Assembly: GCA_947167215.1 (NCBI GenBank)
Contig: CAMVHE010000010.1
Span: 1-61,228 of the forward strand
Length of the DNA stretch: 61,228 bases
Direction: 5' to 3'
Source of the DNA: an uncultured Clostridia bacterium
GTDB lineage: Bacteria; Bacillota; Clostridia; Christensenellales; Aristaeellaceae
Part shown: piece by piece, positions 47,301-54,600 of the stretch
Numbering within the stretch: position 1 is the stretch's first letter
Layout: every line of letters starts with the position of its first letter
The notes under the pieces: generated by a model
What the model was told of the DNA's origin: nothing
The model's database searches: none
What the model saw: only the letters and a program-made list of their open reading frames with translations
Position numbers and translations under genes: made by a program

Positions 47301-47453
47301 TGAACTGCTTAAATAGTTCAGAATCTTCTCTGCCAGATATGCCGATTTATGGTTCAGACGTGAATACGTGTCTGCACCCAAATAATCCATAACTGCCGGC
47401 TTGTCCGGATATCTTCTGGCCACTTCAAGAAAAGCATCAACAAATGTGTTCAT
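41346..47453 (-). CDS. Two-module nonribosomal peptide synthetase, A-T-C-A-T-C
   Basis: The 2035-residue enzyme has six domains. A1 (about 1-510): IFTSGSTGKPKG near 164, VYGTSET, YKTGDF. T1: DLGGTSL near 534. C1 (about 600-1020): SHLIFFDG near 717, keeping the catalytic second His but with Ser for the first. A2 (about 1050-1540): YTSGTTGRPKG near 1183, VYGPTEA, SGKVDRKA. T2: ELGGDSL near 1566. C2 (about 1630-2035): HHILMDG near 1751, intact. By hand alignment A1 has Ile where alpha-amino-acid domains have Asp235, so it may load a non-alpha-amino acid. There is no thioesterase, reductase or epimerase; release would depend on C2. No phosphopantetheinyl transferase gene is in the window. AGAGGA precedes the ATG. 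A MATE gene lies 44 nt upstream in the same direction. Confidence 0.92.
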   Translation of the reverse strand: MNTFVDAFLEVARRYPDKPAVMDYLGADTYSRLNHKSAYLAEKILNYLSSSGYDVRRLRKEGKNGVRIALLLPRTREYLTALLAVVRAGCAIIPMDAEYPRERVQTVLEDAGAVFCLTSEGLLDKAEGKASLLLEKVMEGEEKAEADTSLNLSDADIEGLLIFTSGSTGKPKGVIHRQYIFNCGYDLLQDFHPFTEEDTLCCMAGFPFIAAVQDLIPALMAGGNVYIADEIERKNVDKLYGIIQKRHITGMYLPPQMYAVMRSLYGRLPLKYVLMAGEKSREDFSEDGNLIEVYGTSETACVLIHWKGKEDVRMLGKAGGGARVYLLNEEGAIIENAGEIGELGIVSPWLAMGYNNLPEETADRFVECPFEPGQIMYKTGDFMAYDEDANLLFHGRKDRMVKIRGYRVELGEIENVLIRKDEIKEAACVAVSVGSADKLCCYYTGEEHTPEELRNYVSDYLTEYMVPDYFVWMEELPRNERNKVNYLALKAMEPPVEETNYRAPETPLEERVCKAFAEVLGLQRVSVLSDFFDLGGTSLSVSILISELSDLKSGLSFQDVSNHPTPRALAAYLQEDVEQENGIPPMDRDFYPLTKTQMGIYLEGMTGGNAETYSCPYLMRADPSLTAEQLIAAVQTVVSAHPSMKYIIRVGADSMPHMFMEPMAKVTVPVIDGTEEDRLEFMKRFIPVVPVTDELLFHFAVYRTPERCYLAIKSHLIFFDGTSISLLIAELNRALKGMPLTKEECTIQQVGMLEEQMMRDGTYETARKYHEDLFHAMEDIPPLAGDLEGPLTPGVSENMRFEPGTLTTGQVRAFCERNQITESSFFMGAMALMLGKYLNSSHVSFSTVYNGRARSEMSDTFGTLIKRIPVYGDLSANLTVGDFLRGMSRQTLATMSHDIFSFDEVLKNCPVNEDIEFIYQGDLFTDQMGTAAGETLLEGDAWFMEHYHTGMVTGCMSIQFFATNGLYNMTLEYRNEKFSAEWVRRFAENLFIIAEGLLKEEHIGDIRMLNKKDLACLARFNDTAIDFGFVPVHEQIRRWADKTPDRLAVAASGKHLTFGELNQLSDQVAVRLQKRGIGRDVLVGVLMDREVYAYVSEIGILKAGGAFVPFIPDYPDERIDFCMEDGKIGLLLTSERIKQERNFQDRPYEIVTVEQLLQEEAGKPEKVETAASDLAYCIYTSGTTGRPKGVMIEHGNIANYVNRNEKSLEIMHYAEPGRVCLALASFSFDVSVVECFVPLCNGNRVVLASEEEIHTPGLLAKLIESEGVDGITCTPTYLLNLLDIEETREAIRGLTFFDIGAEAFPARLYNRLRELREDSVILNVYGPTEATMGCAAELMNGNADVTVGPPIANTTFYVSDTFGNELPVGIRGELIICGDQVGRGYINMPDKTRKAFFQHNGQRAYHSGDLASWTPEGTIRIFGRVDNQIKLRGFRIELDEIEKVITEFPGVKTGTVAVQKNNGAEYLVGYYTSQTSISPEKLKQYIQEKLPEYMVPAVLLALDKMPMTSSGKVDRKALPLPDFSALRAEYIAPETEEERALCHAFAIALGLPEDQVGLQDDFFELGGDSLKAMVALTEAHLEGLGAADIFQKRTPNAILEVLHERIGEGSLEEREMEARKVPHSLTPLQIQMIDTQLFRPHSTMWSNMHFLVRFDLQKIDPERFCRAVNQAIQNHPALSTAFRFNDDYELEQQYIPGLLPEVKIKTIQEKTAEMLPAVLVLPFQQILNACLCRVGLYRSPSHLYLFMDVHHILMDGGSLGVLLADIVNAYFGKELKKDYYFAILAEEEKRIAAGNREKDREWFAEHYGDMDWCNIPPAEKASDGINQASREKRLGFRAEQVAAAENHWGVTHSVMAIAAALITLSRFTGKPHVITNWIFNNRLSPEAEASVGMLIKNLPVALRMEDYANVRELLASVKEQVAEGIAHSTYDFMSEHYQAYLDDCMEVNLQLGINGDEMDVLEPTLITLEDEFTAAGARLELELLENEYGDGAFDSEMEYAEGLFDKEKMIVFHDMYVNTLERLVDCEDVLQDRKV

Positions 47454-47497
47454 CCGAGTTAGTCCTCTCTATTGATTCTTTGTCTGGTCTTATTTTG

Positions 47498-48826
47498 TCA
47501 GATTATTTCTCTCTTTCGATACTTTCCGTAAAAAAGAAGTACACATATTATTGCCGCCACCTCAGCAAGAGGGGTTACTAGCCAGATGCCCATTCTGCCC
47601 AGAAAACGGGGCAATATCAAAAGTGCCACCAATGGGAATGCGAAACTTCGGGTTCCTGCCACTGCGAGTGAAGCCGTTCCGTCTCCCATTCCGGTAAAAT
47701 ATGCCGATGCAAACATCGCAATACCACTTAGAAGAAATGCAGTTGAAATAATTCTCAGTGCTTCTATACTCATTTCCATCAGAGAAGAATCGTAACCCAC
47801 AAACAAAGCCGAAATTGCCGGAGCCAATACAATACTCAGAACCGACATGAGTAAACCGATCCCCCCCATCAGAAGGATACCATCTTTCCAGAGTCTGCGA
47901 AGCTCCTCCCGGTTGTTTTCTCCCTTATGATAACCTACAACCGGGTTTATGCTCATGGAAATGCCGTAGAAGATTGCAACAAAAATGCCGGTCACATATT
48001 CTGATACGGCATAGGATGCCACTCCTTTTTCGCCTGCATACCGGAGCAGCATACTGTTAAACAGAATGGCGATCAGCGCATAGGAAATGGCTTCCAGCAT
48101 TTCAGACGATCCGTTGTAGCATGCATGCGCCATGGATTTTCCGTCCCATTGCGGAAGTACAAAATGCATAGAATTAGACTTATTCATAAAAAACAGCAGC
48201 GGAATCATAGCACTGATGGCCCACGACAGGCCGGTTGCCAGTGCTGCTCCTTTCAGCCCCAGGCCAAATACGGCAATCAGAATCCAGTCCATTACAATAT
48301 TGCTCACTGCATTGATAATGGATACAGCCAGGCCAAGTCCCGGTCTCTCTGCCACAATAAGAATGGAATGAAACGCACTGTTCAACAGCATGAAGGGCAT
48401 GCAAATTGCCAGAATCCTTCCGTATTCAACACAATAGGGAAGAAGTACTTCATCTGCCCCGACCGCTCTGGCAATCATCGGCATACCAAAGAAAAGCAGA
48501 ATAGAAAGCAGAATACTTACTCCCGTAAGACAGCTGACTGCAAGGGAAAGCAGATTGTTTGCCCCTTTCTGATCCCCTTCACCGATGTGCTGGGAAATCA
48601 ACGCGGTAGCTCCGCTTCCAAACATCAGACCTACTCCTACAATCACCGAGAGAGGAGGAAAAATCAGATTCTCCGCGGCAAAGGCTGAACTACCGATGTA
48701 GTTTGAAATAAAGAAACCATCTGCTACCTGATAGGTATTGTCTACCAGCTGCATGCCTATACTCGGCAGCGAAAAAAGGAGGATTCCTGAACATGTAAAA
48801 TGATCTGATAACTGCATCCGTTTCAT
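47498..48826 (-). CDS. MATE family transporter, likely exporter of the NRPS product
   Basis: The 442-residue protein is a twelve-helix MATE exporter; typical parts are LVDNTYQVADGFFISNYIG near residues 27-45 and LMFGSGATALISQHIGEG near 67-84. It is a different subgroup from the MATE at 24026. The NRPS begins 44 nt after its stop with no terminator between, so the two are probably co-transcribed and the transporter may export the peptide product or give self-protection. A weak possible promoter lies upstream (TTGTCT, 18 bp, AATAAT on the minus strand near 48890-48915). Confidence 0.85.
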   Translation of the reverse strand: MKRMQLSDHFTCSGILLFSLPSIGMQLVDNTYQVADGFFISNYIGSSAFAAENLIFPPLSVIVGVGLMFGSGATALISQHIGEGDQKGANNLLSLAVSCLTGVSILLSILLFFGMPMIARAVGADEVLLPYCVEYGRILAICMPFMLLNSAFHSILIVAERPGLGLAVSIINAVSNIVMDWILIAVFGLGLKGAALATGLSWAISAMIPLLFFMNKSNSMHFVLPQWDGKSMAHACYNGSSEMLEAISYALIAILFNSMLLRYAGEKGVASYAVSEYVTGIFVAIFYGISMSINPVVGYHKGENNREELRRLWKDGILLMGGIGLLMSVLSIVLAPAISALFVGYDSSLMEMSIEALRIISTAFLLSGIAMFASAYFTGMGDGTASLAVAGTRSFAFPLVALLILPRFLGRMGIWLVTPLAEVAAIICVLLFYGKYRKREII

Positions 48827-48910
48827 GATATGATCGCTTTCCTAACATTACGATAGAATTCCGGGTTATTTCTAAGCTGTTTTTTTATTATTCCCATGCA
48901 TTCCCCATAA

Positions 48911-48961
48911 AGACAAGGCAATGCATAACGGGACCTCCGAAGAGGCCCGATATGCATTGCC
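48911..48961 (-). terminator. Terminator after the small secreted protein gene
   Basis: An 11-bp perfect stem (48917-48927 with 48951-48961) plus an inner CGGG/CCCG and CCTC-TTCG-GAGG. The following tract (TTGTCTTTAT on the minus strand) is only moderately T-rich. Confidence 0.75.
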
Positions 48962-48982
48962 ACTTATTCAAATAAAGGGGAA

Positions 48983-49540
48983 TTACTTGATGGAAATACC
49001 CTTCAGGATTTCCGTTGCAAATGCCTGATCCTCTTCTGTCAGGTCAGCAAAATGCTCTTCAAAGTGAGCCTGAATAAGTTCCATCTCGACATTCTCAATA
49101 ACCGTCATGACACTGCGGATATTGCTGGTGCCAAGTCCGATATAGACATTGCCGTCGATTTCCTGGTTCTCAATCGTGTAAGTACCCTCTTCAAACTGTT
49201 CTGCCATATAATCGATCAGCATCTGACGATCCTCTTCGGAAGCATCGCGAAGGTTCGCATGAAGTCCCACATCTGCGGGATACACGTCGATTGATACAGG
49301 TGCAAAACCAGCACGGCTGACAATTGCGATAAATCCGTCATTTACGTCGTTCTGGATAATATTCATTTCAATCGGCTCTGCAGTAGTCAGGGTGATCTCA
49401 ACGGTCTGCTCAACCTTTTCACCGTTCTCCTGCTCTTCCACAAAAGTATGCTGCCAGAGTAAAAGAGTCTGCTCTTCTGCAAAAGCTGCAACACAGCTGA
49501 GCGAAAGAATAACGCAGAGAACAAAAATCAATTTTTTCAT
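48983..49540 (-). CDS. Small secreted protein of unknown function
   Basis: The 185-residue protein has a clear signal peptide (MKKLIFVLCVILSLSCVAAF, cleavage near AFA at about residue 21) and an acidic mature part of about 164 residues. No known domain was recognised; two-thirds along it has IENQEIDGNVYIGLGTSNI. It lacks transmembrane segments, sorting signals and cysteine pairs. AAGGAG lies upstream of the ATG. It lies 42 nt after the SH3b gene on the same strand, so the two are likely co-transcribed and may act together at the wall. Confidence 0.7.
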   Translation of the reverse strand: MKKLIFVLCVILSLSCVAAFAEEQTLLLWQHTFVEEQENGEKVEQTVEITLTTAEPIEMNIIQNDVNDGFIAIVSRAGFAPVSIDVYPADVGLHANLRDASEEDRQMLIDYMAEQFEEGTYTIENQEIDGNVYIGLGTSNIRSVMTVIENVEMELIQAHFEEHFADLTEEDQAFATEILKGISIK

Positions 49541-49582
49541 GATAATATCTCCTTACTTTTTGTCATTTTTCACTTCTTCGTC

Positions 49583-50116
49583 TCAAATGCCAAGCAGCAG
49601 GCTCTTCATAATGAAACCTACTTCATTCGTGGCTTCATCGTATACCTGGCACCAGCTGCCGTTTTCCGCCAGAACTCTCAGACGGGTACCATAGTAATAA
49701 ATCCGGCGAACTTCAGAAGCCTTGCTGGCCTCCCAACGCATGTTAACATATGTATTCTTGGGGTTGACAATCACATAATAGTTCACATTCTTGAAGTTCT
49801 TGTAAGAGTTGCTCGTCACGGGAACACTGTTGTTGCTGTTGTTGCCGGAATTGGGCTTGTTGCGGGAGATGTACTTCGTGGAGATGTAAAGATTGCCCAT
49901 GCTTCCCCATACCACTTCTGCCCAACCGTTACCAGTCCAGACAACATCAATGGCATGTCCATAGCTGACATGATCAGCAATTTCGTAATCCGTTCCGGGG
50001 CCAACACGAAGGCGTACGTTGTTGCCCGTCACATAATACGTTGTTGCCGATGCAACAGCACAGAGTGCAACCATAATTGCAACTGCCAGCAGCATCATTC
50101 CGAGTTTCCTGGTCAT
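49583..50116 (-). CDS. Small secreted SH3b-domain protein
   Basis: The 177-residue protein has a signal peptide (LGMMLLAVAIMVALCAVASA, mature end near residue 25) and two SH3b-like units separated by an Asn/Ser-rich linker (NSGNNSNNSVPVTSNS). The first unit has NVRLRVGPGTDYEIA and the second TYVNMRWEASKASEV. GAGGAGG lies 8 nt before the ATG at 50116; the frame runs to 50203 but without a site. SH3b units suggest cell-wall binding. It shares an operon with the secreted protein downstream. Confidence 0.78.
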   Translation of the reverse strand: MTRKLGMMLLAVAIMVALCAVASATTYYVTGNNVRLRVGPGTDYEIADHVSYGHAIDVVWTGNGWAEVVWGSMGNLYISTKYISRNKPNSGNNSNNSVPVTSNSYKNFKNVNYYVIVNPKNTYVNMRWEASKASEVRRIYYYGTRLRVLAENGSWCQVYDEATNEVGFIMKSLLLGI

Positions 50117-50253
50117 AGTAAATTCCTCCTCTTTGCTTAAAAAATAATTCGAAAGACAGCCTGCCGTTATTATATGGACAGCATCTGCCTCATCGTCGAA
50201 CAAACCATGTAGCGGTCACCTGTCAAAAGACCGGCTTTCCTCATCTGCATTTC

Positions 50254-50316
50254 TTTGGATACAGTTTTCAGTATTTCTCAAAGTGAAATACTGAATCCAT
50301 TTCGATAGTATCCAAA
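50254..50316. repeat. Nested inverted repeat upstream of the small SH3b gene
   Basis: Outer arms TTTGGATAC (50254-50262) and GTATCCAAA (50308-50316) enclose a perfect 11-bp hairpin (50267-50277 with 50285-50295). No T run follows on either strand. On the minus strand a TATAAT box lies just before it (about 50323-50328), so the repeat may be a structured leader or operator of the SH3b gene. Confidence 0.55.
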
Positions 50317-50379
50317 TTACATTATACTACAATGGCGTTCAAAATCGTTTCAAATTCTGATCTTTTCAGAAAGAATTTT

Positions 50380-51180
50380 TTACATTTTTCTAAACTCCAG
50401 CATACCTTTCGTAGTTTCCGCCCAGGAATACTGCTCCATATACTGGCCCCGGAACAGTTTTGCTGTACACGAGTCTCCTCTCAGCATGCGGTAATAATCG
50501 CAATCCAGGCATTCAGGATTGATAGCTATGCTGCTGCCTTGACGAACCAATGCTTTTCCCATCCCGATTTTCCCCAAAGTTGTTTTGAGATCATTCACAA
50601 GGTTGCGCAGATTCTGTTTTGCCATTTTCATTTTTTCTGCACTGGTCTCTTCATATAATGCAGCGATTACTTCCTCTGCCGTTACCGTTCCACCAACATG
50701 GTCCACCAGAAAAGCCAGCAGTTCTTTTGTCCTGCTTCTGCCGAAAAAAATCGGTTTGTCCTGCCAGAAAACTTCAAAGTAGCCAAAGCAGCGAACCTGT
50801 ATTTTATCTGCGTTCTCTATGATCTCAGGAAAAATCTGCTGGATTTCTTCCCGAATCCGCTCCGCTTCGACCGGCTTCAATACATACCCTCTGGCATGAA
50901 GTCGGTAAGCGTCCAATGCATATTCTTTATGCTGCGTTACAAAGATGACCGGGATATTAGGAATCAATGTCTTCAAACGCTCTGTAAACTCCAGGCCATT
51001 TGGAGAAGGCATCTCTATATCTGAAAAGATCAAATCCGGCTTTTCTCCTGCAGCCACAGCATCCAGTGCATCCGAGGCAAGAAAAAAATCGGAAATACCG
51101 GCATCCGGCAACACCTCTGCGATTGCCCGATGTAAAAGCCTCTGCATTTCTGGTTCATCATCAATAGCAAAGATCTGCAT
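50380..51180 (-). CDS. Response regulator with SARP-like winged-helix output domain
   Basis: The 266-residue protein has an N-terminal receiver domain with acidic pocket Asp7-Asp8, phosphoacceptor Asp54 (IFSDIEMP) and the switch lysine in YVLKPVE. The C-terminal part (about 128-266) is a winged helix of the SARP type: VRCFGYFEVFWQDKPI, RTKELLAFLVDH and ENLRNLVNDL-type recognition helix (here KQNLRNLVNDLK). No partner histidine kinase lies in the window. GGGAG lies upstream of the ATG. It probably activates target genes on phosphorylation; its position between wall-protein and O-antigen-ligase genes hints at an envelope role. Confidence 0.82.
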   Translation of the reverse strand: MQIFAIDDEPEMQRLLHRAIAEVLPDAGISDFFLASDALDAVAAGEKPDLIFSDIEMPSPNGLEFTERLKTLIPNIPVIFVTQHKEYALDAYRLHARGYVLKPVEAERIREEIQQIFPEIIENADKIQVRCFGYFEVFWQDKPIFFGRSRTKELLAFLVDHVGGTVTAEEVIAALYEETSAEKMKMAKQNLRNLVNDLKTTLGKIGMGKALVRQGSSIAINPECLDCDYYRMLRGDSCTAKLFRGQYMEQYSWAETTKGMLEFRKM

Positions 51181-51582
51181 ATCTTTTCTCCCGTTACTCT
51201 TTCTTAATTCTTCAGCATCTGCTGCTCCCTTTTCCCTTGCGCAGCAATTCTCTTTTCAAGGGTTCCCGTCTCGGGTCATCTGGAATAAGGTTGCATTCTT
51301 TTTCCCCACTGCCAACATTATTCCGTACAGATTTCCGTCATCTATCAAAACAGTGCAAAAAAGATCGTCGCGCCTTCAGAATACAGCCTCCGAAATGGCT
51401 CCTTTATTTTTCCTCTCATTTCCAGAAGCTTCTGCTATAAAATCTGTATCAGGAACAAAATCCTTACAGAATCCTGATAATACTGTTTTCCCGTTGCCAC
51501 CGGAAAGCAAGGCGTTTCAGAAAAAAATAAGCGAGCAATACTATTTTCTTGTCCTTCCTGTTTCAGAACGCTGGGATTCGCT
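51181..51582. other. Intergenic region, nothing recognised
   Basis: The 402 bp upstream of the response regulator contain only fragmentary frames with no ribosome binding site and no clear promoter. A degraded kinase gene was looked for and not found. Confidence 0.5.
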
Positions 51583-53148
51583 TTAATCCGAATGCTGTGT
51601 TTTTTCCTTATCCTTCTCTGCTTTCTTCGACTTCTCTGATATCTCCCGAAGGCGCCCCATCGCCATGCCGGACAGGGTAAAGAAATAGACCAGCAGAATC
51701 GGCTGTGTCACATTGACCAGCAGCAGCACCAGATAGCCAAGCCAGGCAGCCAGGAGCGTGCAAAGTACCGCATCCCCATCGCAATGGCGGTAGAGCAGAA
51801 CAAGCACCGTCAGATAAAAAGCGACAAATCCTCCAGCTCCCAAGAAACCTGTCGTGATTAGAAGCTGCAAGGGCTGGCTGTGGGCATCCGTATAGACGCC
51901 CCCGCTGAGCAGTTCTTCCTGAGGATTATCGATATATGGCCTCGTTATCCGTTTTGTCAGTTCCATCCCTCTTCCAAATAGTTTTTCCATCGGGCCATAA
52001 TCTCCATAAGCTCTCAAAACCCTCGCATAAATGTATCCTCTGCGGCTACCCCAGTTATCATCCATTCGAAAGAAATGCTCAAATCCGCCAAGGGTTTGTT
52101 CCGGCAGAAAAAAGGTGAATGTAATCATCAGGACCAGAACCAAAAGAATCCCTCCGAGCAGCAGCCTTGCCCCCCACTGCTTTCCCTGCTGCTGTGTCCA
52201 TGAATGCCCCGTCTTTCCAGCAAGACAGGAAAGCCCAAAGAAAACTGCAGCCAGAACATATGGTACGGGGCCTTTCCCCAATAACGGATAGATTCCGCCA
52301 AACCGAATACTGAAGCTGGAAAAACGGGTTACAAAAAGTACGGTCAGCGGGCAGAGAAGAAAAACCATTCCCCACAGAAAAAATGCAGTACTCAGCCTTC
52401 GCACATCACCGAAACTCAAAAACAGGAAAGTAAAGGAAGTCAGATGCAACCCAATAAAAACAGATTCTGTCCTTGCCGCATATGCTCCTGCTATTGTCAG
52501 CAGAGCAAACGGGATAAATAAGCGTTTTCTGCCGAAAAGTACTATCCCGCCAGCCATGCCAAAGATGAGTACCATTACCGTACCGTAAAAATCATAGTGT
52601 CCGATGGTAGAAAGGAAAACCACTTCCTGTCCTTTCTTGATTCTTGTATAAAAACCAAGCGGATCTATACCAAACACATTCAATATTCCAAGGATGGCAA
52701 TGACCAAACCGGCCAAAACCGGAGGCCAGAGCCATGCGTCCGACGGGACTCCACAGACTGCCGGAACAAAAAAGGCACAGGAACATGCCAGCATAAAGTA
52801 GAGACCTGCATATCTTCCTTCATTTCCTTTGAGAACCGCACTTTCAAAACCGGTACGTGCACAGGATATCACGCAGGAAAGAAGAAATAAGGCAAGAAAA
52901 AGGTAGCTCAGAGCACTTTCTCGTCCTCGCGGCAAAGGATTTCTTTCCGAAAAAACAAGTATCGGAAACATTGCCGCAAAGATACAGGGCATCAGGCGAA
53001 CCACCAGATCCACCTTGCAGCGGTTAATATCAAAAAAAGCATCATGAAAAAAAAGTGGAACCACGCAGAGCATAAAGACAACTGCTCCAAAGGAAAGCCC
53101 CCAGGGAAGCCGGCAACGGATAGTATTCATTTTATCTTTGATCTCCAT
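51583..53148 (-). CDS. O-antigen ligase/polymerase family membrane protein
   Basis: The 521-residue protein is polytopic with the O-antigen ligase (WaaL/Wzy_C) layout: early helices, a central STIGHYDFYGTVMVLIFGMA block, a large outer loop, then DAHSQPLQLLITTGFLGAGG with the typical histidine. A charged tail (KKAEKDKEK) follows the last helix. It likely joins or polymerises a lipid-linked glycan outside the membrane. The ATG at 53148 has AGGAGG 5 nt upstream; a GTG at 53166 would be an alternative. The large loop fits the Gram-positive form of the family. It may serve the glycan loci in the first 24 kb. Confidence 0.8.
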   Translation of the reverse strand: MEIKDKMNTIRCRLPWGLSFGAVVFMLCVVPLFFHDAFFDINRCKVDLVVRLMPCIFAAMFPILVFSERNPLPRGRESALSYLFLALFLLSCVISCARTGFESAVLKGNEGRYAGLYFMLACSCAFFVPAVCGVPSDAWLWPPVLAGLVIAILGILNVFGIDPLGFYTRIKKGQEVVFLSTIGHYDFYGTVMVLIFGMAGGIVLFGRKRLFIPFALLTIAGAYAARTESVFIGLHLTSFTFLFLSFGDVRRLSTAFFLWGMVFLLCPLTVLFVTRFSSFSIRFGGIYPLLGKGPVPYVLAAVFFGLSCLAGKTGHSWTQQQGKQWGARLLLGGILLVLVLMITFTFFLPEQTLGGFEHFFRMDDNWGSRRGYIYARVLRAYGDYGPMEKLFGRGMELTKRITRPYIDNPQEELLSGGVYTDAHSQPLQLLITTGFLGAGGFVAFYLTVLVLLYRHCDGDAVLCTLLAAWLGYLVLLLVNVTQPILLVYFFTLSGMAMGRLREISEKSKKAEKDKEKTQHSD

Positions 53149-53171
53149 GGTTCCTCCTTGACTCACAACGC

Positions 53172-53200
53172 TTTACTTCCAATACATGAGGTCGTATAAT
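53172..53200 (+). promoter_or_regulatory. Promoter for the metallophosphoesterase gene
   Basis: TTTACT (53172-53177), 17-bp spacer, TATAAT (53195-53200). It gives a leader of about 190 nt before 53395, with a CTGTC/GACAG hairpin inside it. Confidence 0.55.
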
Positions 53201-53394
53201 TCACTGAATGATAACGAGAGGTTTCTGTCAGTTGCCTCACAGACAGTACTTTTCCTGCAGTATTGGTGATGTATCTTCTGTCATGAAGCAAGAATGCGTC
53301 AGAATCCAGCTCCGGCTGCTTCCAATACACGGGACTTCTCGCACATCCCAAGGACAGTGGGTTTCTGTCTGCGACAACCGATAGGTTTAAGCTT

Positions 53395-54600
53395 ATGAAA
53401 AAATTGGTTTTCCTTCTGTGTCTTTTCTGTTCGCTCTGTTCTGTCACTCTGGCAGAACCTATGCGCATAATGGTCGCGAATGACCTCCATTTTCTATCTC
53501 CCGAACTGACTGACAACGGTCCCGCCTTCCTCCGACTTATCTCTCAAGGCGACGGAAAGGTAATGAGGTATATCAGTGAGCTGACGGATGCCTTCATTGA
53601 GAGAGTTAAGGAGGTAAATCCCGATGTCCTCCTTCTAGCAGGAGACCTTACTTTCAATGGAGAAACCGCCAGTCACAGAGAATTGGCGAGGCGCCTTTCC
53701 GGGCTGGAAATCCCAGTCTATGTGATTCCGGGCAATCACGACATTCTCTATCCCTATGCAGCCAGTTTTTCCGGGGAAAAATACCACTTTATCTCCTCTC
53801 CCACTTCGGCTGAATTTGCCGAAATCTGGCATGACTTTGGTTATGCAGATGCCCTGAGCAGGGACCCCTCTTCCCTCAGTTATGCTGCTGTTCTGCAGGA
53901 TGACCTGCTCCTTCTCATGTTGGACGTCAACGGGAACAGTGTTCCCGGGAGCGTATCCGAGGAAACTCTTTCCTGGGCGTCAGCCGTGCTGAAGCAGGCG
54001 GCAGAATCCTCAATGCAGGTGCTGGCTGTGTCCCATCAGACCCTAATGCCACACAATCTGCTGTTCGCACAGGGCTTTCAGATGGGCAACGCAGAACCTC
54101 TGGCGCAGTTATACAATACCGGAGACGTGCTATGCAACCTGTCCGGTCATATGCATATTCAGCACTTTAATACCACATTGTCCTTCCCCGAGCTGGTAAC
54201 CTCTGCCCTGTCCGTTTATCCGCATCACTACGGTTTGCTGACCTTGGAACCAGAGGAAGCCATCTATGAAACCGAATCCATAGATATGGCTGCTTATGCT
54301 CACTCCCATAAACTGACAAACCCGGACCTTCTGAATTTTGACAGCTATAGTTCCGGTTTCTTTAACCTCAGCATGAGTAAGGGCACTGACAGCTCTGTTC
54401 CCGATGAGCTTCTGGACTATGTTCAGCGGCTGAATGCGGCTTATTTTGAGGGCAATCTCTCCGCTTTTTCCGCCGATGATTCAGAGTGGAAAAAAATAAA
54501 CAGCCTCTCCTCCGCATGGCAGGTTTACTTTCTGTCCATTCGGAGTGATCTTGGGAAGAATTATAACATGCTTTGCTGGGAAAGGAAGAAATCCAAATGA
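53395..54600 (+). CDS. Secreted calcineurin-like metallophosphoesterase
   Basis: The 401-residue protein has a signal peptide (MKKLVFLLCLFCSLCSVTLA) and then a metallophosphoesterase domain. The metal-binding blocks occur in order: VANDLHFLS (D and H), LLLAGDLTFNG, VIPGNHDILY, VSHQT and LSGHMHIQH. It hydrolyses phosphoesters outside the cell, perhaps nucleotides or wall phosphodiesters. The ribosome binding site is weak. The DUF554 gene overlaps its last codon by 4 nt, so they are co-translated. Substrate specificity is not evident. Confidence 0.85.
   Translation: MKKLVFLLCLFCSLCSVTLAEPMRIMVANDLHFLSPELTDNGPAFLRLISQGDGKVMRYISELTDAFIERVKEVNPDVLLLAGDLTFNGETASHRELARRLSGLEIPVYVIPGNHDILYPYAASFSGEKYHFISSPTSAEFAEIWHDFGYADALSRDPSSLSYAAVLQDDLLLLMLDVNGNSVPGSVSEETLSWASAVLKQAAESSMQVLAVSHQTLMPHNLLFAQGFQMGNAEPLAQLYNTGDVLCNLSGHMHIQHFNTTLSFPELVTSALSVYPHHYGLLTLEPEEAIYETESIDMAAYAHSHKLTNPDLLNFDSYSSGFFNLSMSKGTDSSVPDELLDYVQRLNAAYFEGNLSAFSADDSEWKKINSLSSAWQVYFLSIRSDLGKNYNMLCWERKKSK

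Noticed and set aside
50945..51586. 213-codon plus-strand frame over the response regulator and its upstream gap
   Set aside because: Half of it is antisense to the response regulator and the rest shows no family or ribosome binding site. A degraded kinase was considered but nothing kinase-like is visible.
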